Part shown: positions 1 through 6,009 of the stretch, piece by piece
How positions within the stretch are numbered: the stretch's first letter is position 1
How the letters are laid out: every line of letters starts with the position of its first letter
From: a virus
Strand: one strand, 5' to 3'
DNA: 64,000 nt
Virus record (IMG/VR): IMGVR_UViG_3300036760_000522
Span: 124,001 to 188,000 of that record
Notes under the pieces: generated by a model
Database searches by the model: none
What the model saw: the letters and a program-made list of their open reading frames with translations, nothing else
Told to the model about the DNA's origin: nothing
Position numbers and translations under genes: made by a program

Positions 1-651
1 GTTGGGTGCCGAGAACGCCTGCTGTGTTGCGTCGGCGACCATCGAACCCTCCCAAAGGAACAAGCCCGCATAGTGGTCAGGGAACGCGTTGACGGTCGCT
101 TGTGCGAACATGGCGCCACCGACGTAGCCTCCAATCACGACCTTCTGGCTGGGGTTGTAGGCGGCAAGGACAAGGCCCCTCACGAACTCAGCGTCGTCGA
201 TCCTGGTCTGAACGGTCCAACTGCCCATCGCGAGACATCCGGTTGACTCACACGTCCCTGGGGCTTGCTTCGACAGCCTGTCGTCGATCACCCAGACATC
301 GAACCCTAGCGTTGCGAGGGAGCCCAGAAAGGACTTCCGGTAGTTGGTCGTCTCTGTGAGCTCGTACCATCGGACGTCGTATCCAAATGGTCCGTGAAGA
401 ATGACCGGCTTGTGTGAGTACGAAGACTTGACGCGAGTCACCCCAAACACGTTCAGAGGATCTGTCCCCTGCTGGACGGTGTGCTTGGTTCGTGTGAGAC
501 CCGTCGCAGGGTTGTCGATCACCGTGGCAGTGACAGAGTAGTCGCTGAGTGCTTGTGTGACCACCTCGACATCTTGTGAGGCTTGTTGATCAGGTGCGCC
601 TGAGCACGCAAAAAGTAGGGCAACGGCGAGTGTGATTTGGATGGTTTTCAT
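1..651 (-). CDS. Secreted lipoprotein with alpha/beta-hydrolase-like fold (3' end outside window)
   Basis: An open frame of 217 codons starts with ATG at 651 and runs off the left edge. The N-terminus MKTIQITLAVALLFAC is a signal peptide ending in a lipobox-like LFAC, so the mature protein should be a membrane-anchored lipoprotein. Residues about 80-200 read like an alpha/beta hydrolase (HGPFGYDVRWYE, then a GFDVWVIDD strand). The expected nucleophile elbow G-x-S-x-G reads GGYVGGA, with Val where Ser should be, so the visible part may be non-catalytic. The Ala/Gln-rich region after the Cys resembles secreted myxobacterial proteins. The fold call is inference from motif shape only. Confidence 0.6.
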   Translation of the reverse strand, partial: MKTIQITLAVALLFACSGAPDQQASQDVEVVTQALSDYSVTATVIDNPATGLTRTKHTVQQGTDPLNVFGVTRVKSSYSHKPVILHGPFGYDVRWYELTETTNYRKSFLGSLATLGFDVWVIDDRLSKQAPGTCESTGCLAMGSWTVQTRIDDAEFVRGLVLAAYNPSQKVVIGGYVGGAMFAQATVNAFPDHYAGLFLWEGSMVADATQQAFSAPN

Positions 652-697
652 GATGTGGGGAAACCTACGATCCAAAATACGATCAAGTCAATATTTA

Positions 698-773
698 TGG
701 AGCGGGTGACCGGAATCGAACCGGCCGACATTTGCTTGGAAGGCAACGACCTCGCCATTGAGGTGACACCCGC
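698..773 (-). tRNA. tRNA-Gly (anticodon TCC)
   Basis: Read on the minus strand, the acceptor GCGGGTG (773-767) pairs perfectly with CACCCGC (708-702). The discriminator T is followed by an encoded CCA (700-698). The T-arm CCGG-TTCGATT-CCGG and the anticodon loop CTTCCAA are clear, giving anticodon TCC. First of a minus-strand tRNA cluster. Confidence 0.93.
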
Positions 774-781
774 GAGAATAG

Positions 782-853
782 CTGTAGGGGAGGGATTCGA
801 ACCCCCGATCTGTCGGTTAACAGCCGACCGCTTTACCGCTTAGCCACCCTACA
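782..853 (-). tRNA. tRNA-Asn (anticodon GTT)
   Basis: Acceptor TGTAGGG (853-847) pairs with CCCTACA (789-783). The anticodon stem GTCGG/CCGAC encloses CTGTTAA, so the anticodon is GTT. T-arm GGGGG-TTCGAAT-CCCTC is present. CCA is not encoded, so the end would need the CCA-adding enzyme. Confidence 0.93.
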
Positions 854-854
854 A

Positions 855-930
855 TGGCGTCCCATGACGGATTCGAACCGTCGCTACCTGCGTGAGAAGC
901 AAACGTCCTGAGCCACTAGACCCTTCAATT
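855..930 (-). pseudogene. tRNA-Glu-like gene (CTC) with replaced 5' acceptor strand
   Basis: The D-arm (GTC...GAC), anticodon stem TTTGC/GCAGG with loop TTCTCAC (anticodon CTC), T-arm GACGG-TTCGAAT-CCGTC, 3' acceptor ATGGGAC, discriminator G and encoded CCA (857-855) are all intact. The 5' acceptor strand should be GTCCCAT but reads AATTGAA, which does not pair. The foreign sequence begins at tRNA position 9 and matches a second copy at 37,978-38,008. The gene is therefore probably a disrupted tRNA. A rescue such as trans-repair of the acceptor cannot be excluded. Confidence 0.7.
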
Positions 931-951
931 CCCAATCGATCTGATCCCTAC
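922..951. repeat. Dispersed 30-bp element, copy 1
   Basis: This stretch matches 37,978-38,008 at 28 of 31 aligned columns, with a single one-base gap. Copy 1 starts exactly where the tRNA-Glu acceptor should begin. Copy 2 lies about 90 bp upstream of the lipoprotein gene at 38,092. It could be a promoter or a recombination scar; direction is unknown. Confidence 0.6.
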
Positions 952-1073
952 TTACGCGGATCACAAAACAAAGAAACAAGTTTGTGGGCAGATCGGTACC
1001 TTGGTGGGCACCGATCTGCCACACGAGTGAAAAACACGAATTGTCAAAAAGCAAGGTCCTCGAAAGGACTTTT
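952..1073 (+). ncRNA. Candidate small RNA: hairpin plus terminator, antisense to the tRNA cluster
   Basis: No coding frame is convincing here. The stretch holds a strong hairpin (11-bp stem, 987-997 with 1010-1020, 12-nt loop) and then a plus-strand intrinsic terminator (1056-1073). The promoter-like repeat at 922-951 lies just upstream. Together these look like a short plus-strand transcription unit between minus-strand tRNA genes. Transcription itself is inferred. Confidence 0.3.
1056..1073 (+). terminator. Intrinsic terminator, plus strand
   Basis: GTCCT-CGAA-AGGAC followed by TTTT: a 5-bp stem with a tetraloop and a short T run. No plus-strand gene lies upstream except the candidate small RNA. 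Confidence 0.5.
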
Positions 1074-1093
1074 GAAGAGACCTGAAGTCTCAG

Positions 1094-1165
1094 TTCCAGG
1101 AGCTGGAATCGAACCAGCGTTCCGTCGTTCAGAGCGACGTGGCCTACCAATTAGCCGATCCTGGA
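1094..1165 (-). tRNA. tRNA-Gln (anticodon CTG)
   Basis: Acceptor TCCAGGA (1165-1159) pairs perfectly with TCCTGGA (1101-1095), discriminator A. Anticodon stem CGTCG/CGACG encloses CTCTGAA, anticodon CTG. T-arm GCTGG-TTCGATT-CCAGC. No encoded CCA. Confidence 0.93.
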
Positions 1166-1181
1166 ATACGAACTTCTTCTG

Positions 1182-1254
1182 TGGGCTGCCCGAGAATCGA
1201 ACTCGGAACTTTCAGGTTAAGAACCTGCTACTCTACCTGTTGAGTTAGCAACCC
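1182..1254 (-). tRNA. tRNA-Lys (anticodon CTT)
   Basis: Acceptor GGGTTGC (1254-1248) pairs with GCAGCCC (1189-1183) through one G-U. The anticodon loop TTCTTAA gives CTT. T-arm CCGAG-TTCGATT-CTCGG. CCA not encoded. Confidence 0.92.
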
Positions 1255-1260
1255 ATCAAG

Positions 1261-1333
1261 TGGAGGTGACAGGGATCGAACCTGCAATCTACGTGTTAAA
1301 AGCACGTTGCATTACCAATTTAGCTACACCTCC
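1261..1333 (-). tRNA. tRNA-Lys (anticodon TTT)
   Basis: Acceptor GGAGGTG (1333-1327) pairs with CACCTCC (1268-1262), discriminator A. Anticodon stem ACGTG/CACGT encloses CTTTTAA, anticodon TTT. T-arm GCAGG-TTCGATC-CCTGT. Second Lys isoacceptor in the cluster. Confidence 0.93.
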
Positions 1334-1398
1334 ATTCGTTGTGTGCCCGCCTTCACGGGCTTGTGTTTCACTGTTTTCATGATCGTGTCTTTCTTTTG

Positions 1399-1481
1399 TG
1401 GGTCCGTGAAGAGTTGAACTTCTTAGCCAATGGCCCCACGTTTACAGCGTGAGTCGCGTTCCGACGACGAACCCCGGACCC
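1399..1481 (-). tRNA. tRNA-Tyr (anticodon GTA), class II
   Basis: Acceptor GGGTCCG (1481-1475) pairs with CGGACCC (1406-1400), discriminator A. The anticodon loop CTGTAAA gives GTA. A long variable arm (GGCC-ATT-GGCT) fits the bacterial class II tRNA-Tyr. The D-arm is unusual, with no clear GG in its loop, and the T-stem has one mismatch. Confidence 0.82.
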
Positions 1482-1492
1482 AGAAATGTCAA

Positions 1493-1520
1493 AAGCCGCC
1501 TCGGATTTCCCGGGCGGCTT
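1493..1520 (-). terminator. Intrinsic terminator downstream of the 1549-1791 gene
   Basis: Perfect 8-bp stem AAGCCGCC/GGCGGCTT with a 12-nt loop. Read on the minus strand it is followed by TTTTGA. It would stop transcription from the upstream minus-strand gene before tRNA-Tyr. Confidence 0.6.
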
Positions 1521-1548
1521 CAAAGAACAAAGTTTGGTGAGTTCTTTC

Positions 1549-1791
1549 TCAGCCGCCTCGACAATACGTCTCCGAATTCATATACCGCTTCGCTGCTTCT
1601 CGTAGGCGTTGACTTGGCTGCGGGGGATTTTCGATGAGTCCCATTACTGTCGTAAACGCCTCAGCAGACAACGTGATGACAGTGTCGCTATCCAAACCAC
1701 GCGGGACATCTGACGCTCGGAGATCCGTGAGCGGTTTCCTGGGACCGTCAAGGTAGGTCACCGCTGGTGTGGGCCACAATTCACGAGGCAT
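1549..1791 (-). CDS. Small protein with a C-terminus like DUF1778/TacA antitoxins
   Basis: An 80-residue frame with an ATG start. Residues about 40-72 (VITLSAEAF, then LIENPPQPSQRLREAAKRY) match the C-terminal pattern of DUF1778 antitoxins, where a Leu-Ser strand is followed by a PP-P-x-LR-AA helix that contacts the partner acetyltransferase toxin. The N-terminal half is not an obvious ribbon-helix-helix, and no GNAT toxin gene is adjacent. It could be a remnant or an anti-toxin mimic. The family link rests on motif resemblance only. Confidence 0.5.
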   Translation of the reverse strand: MPRELWPTPAVTYLDGPRKPLTDLRASDVPRGLDSDTVITLSAEAFTTVMGLIENPPQPSQRLREAAKRYMNSETYCRGG

Positions 1792-1839
1792 GACGGATCG
1801 AACCTGACAGGAACTAACTAGCCCGTCAAGTGAAATCGT

Positions 1840-2154
1840 TCATCGGCACAGCTCCCCGAAATGATAGACTCTTATGTGATCGATCCCGGCACGCTCCTCA
1901 AGGAGTAAGGGTCTGTTTATGGAGTCCACGCTTGTCGGTCCGTAGACGACAAGCGTGTTGGCGTTTTCCGGCCAGTGCGCCAAGACTTCCCGTTTTGACA
2001 GGAACCGATACAAGGCAGGGGTTCCGCACAACGTGCCGCTCGTGTTGCTGCCCAAGTAGATGATCCTACTCGCACAACTGATCAGATGCACGAGTGCTGG
2101 CTGTGTGTTGTGGTCACGTCGGCAAATTCGTACGAGCCGACCACGTCCAAACAC
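1840..2154 (-). CDS. Hypothetical protein
   Basis: A 104-codon frame with a GTG start at 2154 and no clear ribosome-binding site. The middle (IIYLGSNTSGTLCGTP, then LVVYGPTSVDSINR) has the alternating strands and loops of a small alpha/beta protein, but I recognise no family. It lies in the same direction as the tRNAs and the 1549-1791 gene. Coding potential is uncertain. Confidence 0.35.
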   Translation of the reverse strand: MFGRGRLVRICRRDHNTQPALVHLISCASRIIYLGSNTSGTLCGTPALYRFLSKREVLAHWPENANTLVVYGPTSVDSINRPLLLEERAGIDHIRVYHFGELCR

Positions 2155-2253
2155 ACGGGCACTGGATGCGATCGCGAATTGAGCCGAACGGGTTGAAGGC
2201 TACGTAACTAGTGAAAGCTCTTGTGGCCTCGCCCCTGTCAGGTGAAGCCCATG

Positions 2254-2733
2254 ATGAAAAATCTAATCGCTCTTTGTGTCGTATCCACTCTCGTCTTCGG
2301 TTGCGAACGCACTCCGACGCCAGAAGACCTCAATAACCTTCGGGACACGGTGACCAAAGGTGTCGCCACCACGACGGCCTTGGTTGAATCCGCCAAGACG
2401 ACCTTCCAGGAGGCCGCAGAAGCCCTGAAACAGCCCGGCGGCTGTGCCAAGGTCCAAGGAATGGTCAAGACCATCACCCGGTCCGGTGAGGCGGCCATCG
2501 CCGCTGGTGCCCTCGTGCAGACAGCTTGCGCCATCCTCCCGCTGTTCAAACAAGACGACAAGACGATCCGAACGCTCACGGACGAAGTCTGTCCAACCGT
2601 CACCAAAATCACCGATGCCGTGCCTGCCATCCGAGAACAGGCTCTCGCGCTTGGTGCTCAAGCCGACAAACTTTGCTCGATGCTGAAGGTGGCGGAACCT
2701 TGTCCGGAACCTGCGCTTAACCTGAAGAAGTAA
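2254..2733 (+). CDS. Small lipoprotein, helical
   Basis: Start chosen at the second of two adjacent ATGs (2251/2254), with AGGTGAAG upstream. The signal peptide ends in LVFGC, a good lipobox. The mature protein of about 140 residues is mostly Ala/Thr-rich helix with four or five Cys, ending in CPEPALNLKK. It is probably anchored to a membrane of the infected cell. Such phage lipoproteins often act in superinfection exclusion, but nothing here proves that. Six bases separate it from the next gene. Confidence 0.7.
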   Translation: MKNLIALCVVSTLVFGCERTPTPEDLNNLRDTVTKGVATTTALVESAKTTFQEAAEALKQPGGCAKVQGMVKTITRSGEAAIAAGALVQTACAILPLFKQDDKTIRTLTDEVCPTVTKITDAVPAIREQALALGAQADKLCSMLKVAEPCPEPALNLKK

Positions 2734-2739
2734 GCACCA

Positions 2740-3954
2740 GTGAAAACCAAAAACCTCATCTCAGATGGCGTCGTCGCTAGTGCAATGGCGCACTGGCGAT
2801 TCAACACTTTCGGCGCCCAGTCATTTCCGGTCGAAACCATATCCCCGTACGTCGTCAACATTGCCGACAATTCCTTCGTCTATCCTGCACACGAAATCTT
2901 GTTGGCTGGACGATACAACAGCTCATTTGAAGCTGAAATAATCATTGGTGGAGATGGCAGCGGAGCAGGTGTTGGGTCTAGCGCTGCTAGTGGCTGGCAC
3001 ATTTTGCCTGGGATTGCAGGCTTCGTAGCAGGCGGTACCAATACGCTAACAGTGCTGGGGGAGTACCAAGGGGTCTCGATTGCTGTAGAGCACGGCAGTC
3101 AGGACGTTTACCGCACCAGCAACTCTACTACGTTTTCAGTGGTCTCAACCGTCGCCCCAACGTCACACGGTCTTTCAGCCCTAGCCTTATCCCGCTCCAC
3201 TTTTCCCGGGCGTATCATAGTGGGCGTGTACGGCGCAGGCACCACACAAAACCGCATCTCTACAAGTGACAATGGCGGTGCATCTTGGACGATTCGCGCC
3301 GTCCCTACTTCGTGGAACGTGAGCCACATCTTCCACATCATACCCAGCCACACGTCGGATCTGATAGTGCTCGCCACGGGCAGCCTGTTGGGGTCCATTC
3401 TGCGTTCGACAGACAACGGAATCACTTGGTCTTCCATCACGCTGCCTTCTGAGTTCTCGAGCAGCTTCTTCGGCTGGGACACCTACCAAGTCGCGTGGAG
3501 TCCCGTCTGGCGGCAGTACCTGCTCTTGGACGGGTCTTTGCAGATGGCAGTTTCACCCGACGGCCTAAGCTGGACTGTCATACCTGGGTCTTCGGCTTCT
3601 GCTTACGCCAATATCATCGAGCCGTCAGGTACTGATCGCGGAAGACTTCTGGCTGCAAACGGTTCCGTGTTTTGCCTAGCTGCAAACACAAAGGGGCTTT
3701 CCAATGACTTGTACGTTCGCGGGGGTCTTTGGACAGCAAACGCCGGCAGAACCTGGAATTTCTCTGCGTTCGGAAATGCCAACAACAGCACGTCTTACCA
3801 TCTTCGTGGGATCAAGCCCTGGAGAAACGGATTTGCTGCGTTCAGTCAGTACGGAGTCTACTTGTCCGGATCCTTGAAATTCGAACATCCGACGTATGAC
3901 TTCGGCAGCTTACAAGCTGGTTTGCCCCACAACGACTTGGGTTACAACTTCTAA
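2740..3954 (+). CDS. Asp-box (BNR) repeat beta-propeller protein, probable virion or fibre protein
   Basis: 404 residues from a GTG start. At least four Asp-box motifs of the S-x-D-x-G-x-x-W type are visible (STSDNGGASW, RSTDNGITW, SPDGLSW, TANAGRTW), spaced along the chain as in sialidase-like propellers. There are no catalytic sialidase arginines that I can identify, so a binding or structural role is more likely. Its stop overlaps by four bases the stop of the convergent 3951-5210 gene, which has the same repeats. The product resembles the late proteins at 62 kb. Confidence 0.65.
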   Translation: MKTKNLISDGVVASAMAHWRFNTFGAQSFPVETISPYVVNIADNSFVYPAHEILLAGRYNSSFEAEIIIGGDGSGAGVGSSAASGWHILPGIAGFVAGGTNTLTVLGEYQGVSIAVEHGSQDVYRTSNSTTFSVVSTVAPTSHGLSALALSRSTFPGRIIVGVYGAGTTQNRISTSDNGGASWTIRAVPTSWNVSHIFHIIPSHTSDLIVLATGSLLGSILRSTDNGITWSSITLPSEFSSSFFGWDTYQVAWSPVWRQYLLLDGSLQMAVSPDGLSWTVIPGSSASAYANIIEPSGTDRGRLLAANGSVFCLAANTKGLSNDLYVRGGLWTANAGRTWNFSAFGNANNSTSYHLRGIKPWRNGFAAFSQYGVYLSGSLKFEHPTYDFGSLQAGLPHNDLGYNF

Positions 3955-5210
3955 GGCAACCACATACGAGGGTCGACAGGGTTTGTGGCCCCGTACGCAG
4001 GTATGGCGTAGGCGTCACTTGCGAATACAGCTGGATCGTTCACGCCTGGGTAGTAAACGTGAATTCGAGATCCGTCATTCAACAATGAGACAGGATTCGG
4101 GTTCGAGTCGTTGTCCGTGAACGGATAGTCTGATTGATCGAAAAATGGTGCAGTCAAGGAAGTTAGGAACTGCCAGAGGCGTCCCCCGTTGCGGCTGATG
4201 AAAACCTGTGGCGGTGTACCGTACATGCCCAGCATGATTTGCCCTTCCGGATCAACCTTCTCAATGACGTTGAAGCTCAACCCAACAGCAGTGGTTGCCG
4301 ATGTTGGAAGGTTGGCATCCAGAACTCGACACGTAGTCCACGTAGCTCCGCTATCGTCGGAGTAGTACTGCTCCTCGCCGTCAGCGTCGGACCCCATGAT
4401 CCATCGGTTAAACATCGACGAGTACTGGATCTCCACATACGGAGAAGGAGTCAACGAAAGTGCCATGACAGCCCAAGTGACACCACCGTCCAACGAGCGA
4501 TACGTTGCACCAAATGACGTTCCAACCATCTGAACCGTACCTGTGTCGTCAATTTCGTAGTTGACGACTTCAAAACTTGGAATGGGTGTTGTGGTGATAG
4601 CAGTAAAGCCAGTTGAAGTGGCAGTCGCACCTGAAGCGCGGCAAATACTAGCGGTTCCACCAGTATTGTTGTTCACCAAATAATAGTAGAAGTTGCCGGC
4701 CCGACGCAAGGCAAGGGCTTCACCAACTGTGACTGAATGACCGGGGGGCGGAGCAAGCCAGTTATCCGAACTAGCCGTCGGAATAGCAGCCCCGTAAGGC
4801 AAAGCCATGATGCGAGGAATCGACACCGAGCTTTTTCCGAGCACCCACAAAAAGCTGGTGTAGTAATGTGCCGAAGATACGTGTGTGTACGTGATGGTAC
4901 CTGTTGTCTTGGTAGGAAAAATCGTCGTTTCGTTGAAGCGACACAGTGTGTTGAGGTAGCTCGTAGCGTCTACAAAGGTGTTTCCACTGACAGCCAGTCC
5001 GCTGTTGTACGGACTGGTAATCGAACCGCCGCGAAACATGACGCGCACGAGTCGCCGCCCTGCGCCCACAAAGACGGTTCCCCGCCTAAGTAACGAACCG
5101 TGGATCCCAGTAGTTTCCGCGCCAAAATCCAAATGGCCGGCGAACCGCCAATTGAGCGCGGCCTGAAGGTAACTGGGGTTCCGCAGATTGATCTGGTGTA
5201 GTTCCGGCAT
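3951..5210 (-). CDS. Asp-box repeat protein, probable virion or fibre protein
   Basis: 419 residues from an ATG start. Asp-box motifs include RSLDGGVTW, YSDDSGATW and ISRNGGRLW. The N-terminus MPELHQINLRNPSYLQAA looks like an attachment segment, and the chain is rich in Thr/Ser/Gly beta-strands. It is probably exposed on the virion and may bind surface glycans, which is inference from the fold. It converges with the similar gene at 2740. Confidence 0.65.
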   Translation of the reverse strand: MPELHQINLRNPSYLQAALNWRFAGHLDFGAETTGIHGSLLRRGTVFVGAGRRLVRVMFRGGSITSPYNSGLAVSGNTFVDATSYLNTLCRFNETTIFPTKTTGTITYTHVSSAHYYTSFLWVLGKSSVSIPRIMALPYGAAIPTASSDNWLAPPPGHSVTVGEALALRRAGNFYYYLVNNNTGGTASICRASGATATSTGFTAITTTPIPSFEVVNYEIDDTGTVQMVGTSFGATYRSLDGGVTWAVMALSLTPSPYVEIQYSSMFNRWIMGSDADGEEQYYSDDSGATWTTCRVLDANLPTSATTAVGLSFNVIEKVDPEGQIMLGMYGTPPQVFISRNGGRLWQFLTSLTAPFFDQSDYPFTDNDSNPNPVSLLNDGSRIHVYYPGVNDPAVFASDAYAIPAYGATNPVDPRMWLP

Positions 5211-5257
5211 GGTCAGGCTCTCGTAAGGTGTCGAGACAAAACAGGACTAGTGTGCGT

Positions 5258-5671
5258 TCAGCCGCGTTCGTTCTGGGCGACGACGCGTTTCACGAGTTCA
5301 ATGAGTTGACTGCCAGGCTCGTTGTTGCGCAGCCTGATCTCTGTCTTGATGCCGCGGAACCCAATTTCGTCCCAAAAAATGCCTCCCAATGTGGTGCCTT
5401 GAAAAGTGTCGGTCAGGTAGCCCACGACGAGCTCGACCTCAAGGTCTCGAACGCTTGTTCCTTTGCATCTGACTTCAGTGTAGTCACGGCTTTGGTCCAC
5501 CTCTCCGCGATCGGCCTTGTACCGAGCGGGGATGGCTTTCAGAATGTCTTTGCCGAGTGCGAGGCCCCATTCCCTGGCAACCTCCTCTATTGAACCAGCA
5601 TTGGACGCCGCAGTCTTGGTGGCGACCGCATGAACTCGTTGCAGTACACGTCGATCATAATCGTACATCAT
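5258..5671 (-). CDS. Hypothetical protein with N-terminal YDYDRR motif
   Basis: 137 residues, two ATGs at the start, strong Shine-Dalgarno GAGGAG upstream. The N-terminus YDYDRRVLQRV resembles the next upstream protein (YSYDRRNAAV). The rest is a mixed alpha/beta domain (VRDLEVELVVGYLTDTF) with no family I recognise. The neighbouring topoisomerase suggests a DNA- or capsid-associated role, but this is a guess. Confidence 0.6.
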   Translation of the reverse strand: MMYDYDRRVLQRVHAVATKTAASNAGSIEEVAREWGLALGKDILKAIPARYKADRGEVDQSRDYTEVRCKGTSVRDLEVELVVGYLTDTFQGTTLGGIFWDEIGFRGIKTEIRLRNNEPGSQLIELVKRVVAQNERG

Positions 5672-5678
5672 GTTCTCC

Positions 5679-6008
5679 TCACTTAAGCTTCAGTGACGTA
5701 AACACTCGATTGGCGTCATCGTACGCTTCAGTCAGGGCTGGTATGCTCTGACGAACACGGTCCAACGCTTTCGCCAAATAATCTAGCTGTTGCTCTGGAG
5801 CGTACTTGTCCAAGCCTGGTAACCCTGTCACGGCCTGGTCTTCCCGTATTGCGGCGTAAAGCTCAACCAAAGCAGAGGCTGCCGCAGGGAGGTGTTTTGC
5901 TGCACGATCAAGATCGTCCACGACACGAACGATCTTGATCAGATTGTCCGAGTACGTACCCGACCGCACTGCGGCATTGCGACGATCGTAGCTGTAGGTT
6001 GCTGACAT
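5679..6008 (-). CDS. Hypothetical helical protein with N-terminal YSYDRR motif
   Basis: Start placed at ATG 6008, because AGGA lies upstream at good spacing and the frame before it is Arg-rich and improbable. The 109-residue product is largely helical (LDRAAKHLPAAASALVELYA, then LDYLAKALDRVRQSI). It sits directly after the topoisomerase gene, whose stop is two bases away, and is probably co-transcribed with it. Confidence 0.6.
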   Translation of the reverse strand: MSATYSYDRRNAAVRSGTYSDNLIKIVRVVDDLDRAAKHLPAAASALVELYAAIREDQAVTGLPGLDKYAPEQQLDYLAKALDRVRQSIPALTEAYDDANRVFTSLKLK

Positions 6009-6009
6009 G

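Noticed and set aside
1785-1815. Sequence resembling a tRNA T-arm (GACGGATCGAACC)
   Set aside because: No acceptor or anticodon arm can be built around it, and it overlaps the start of the 1549-1791 gene.
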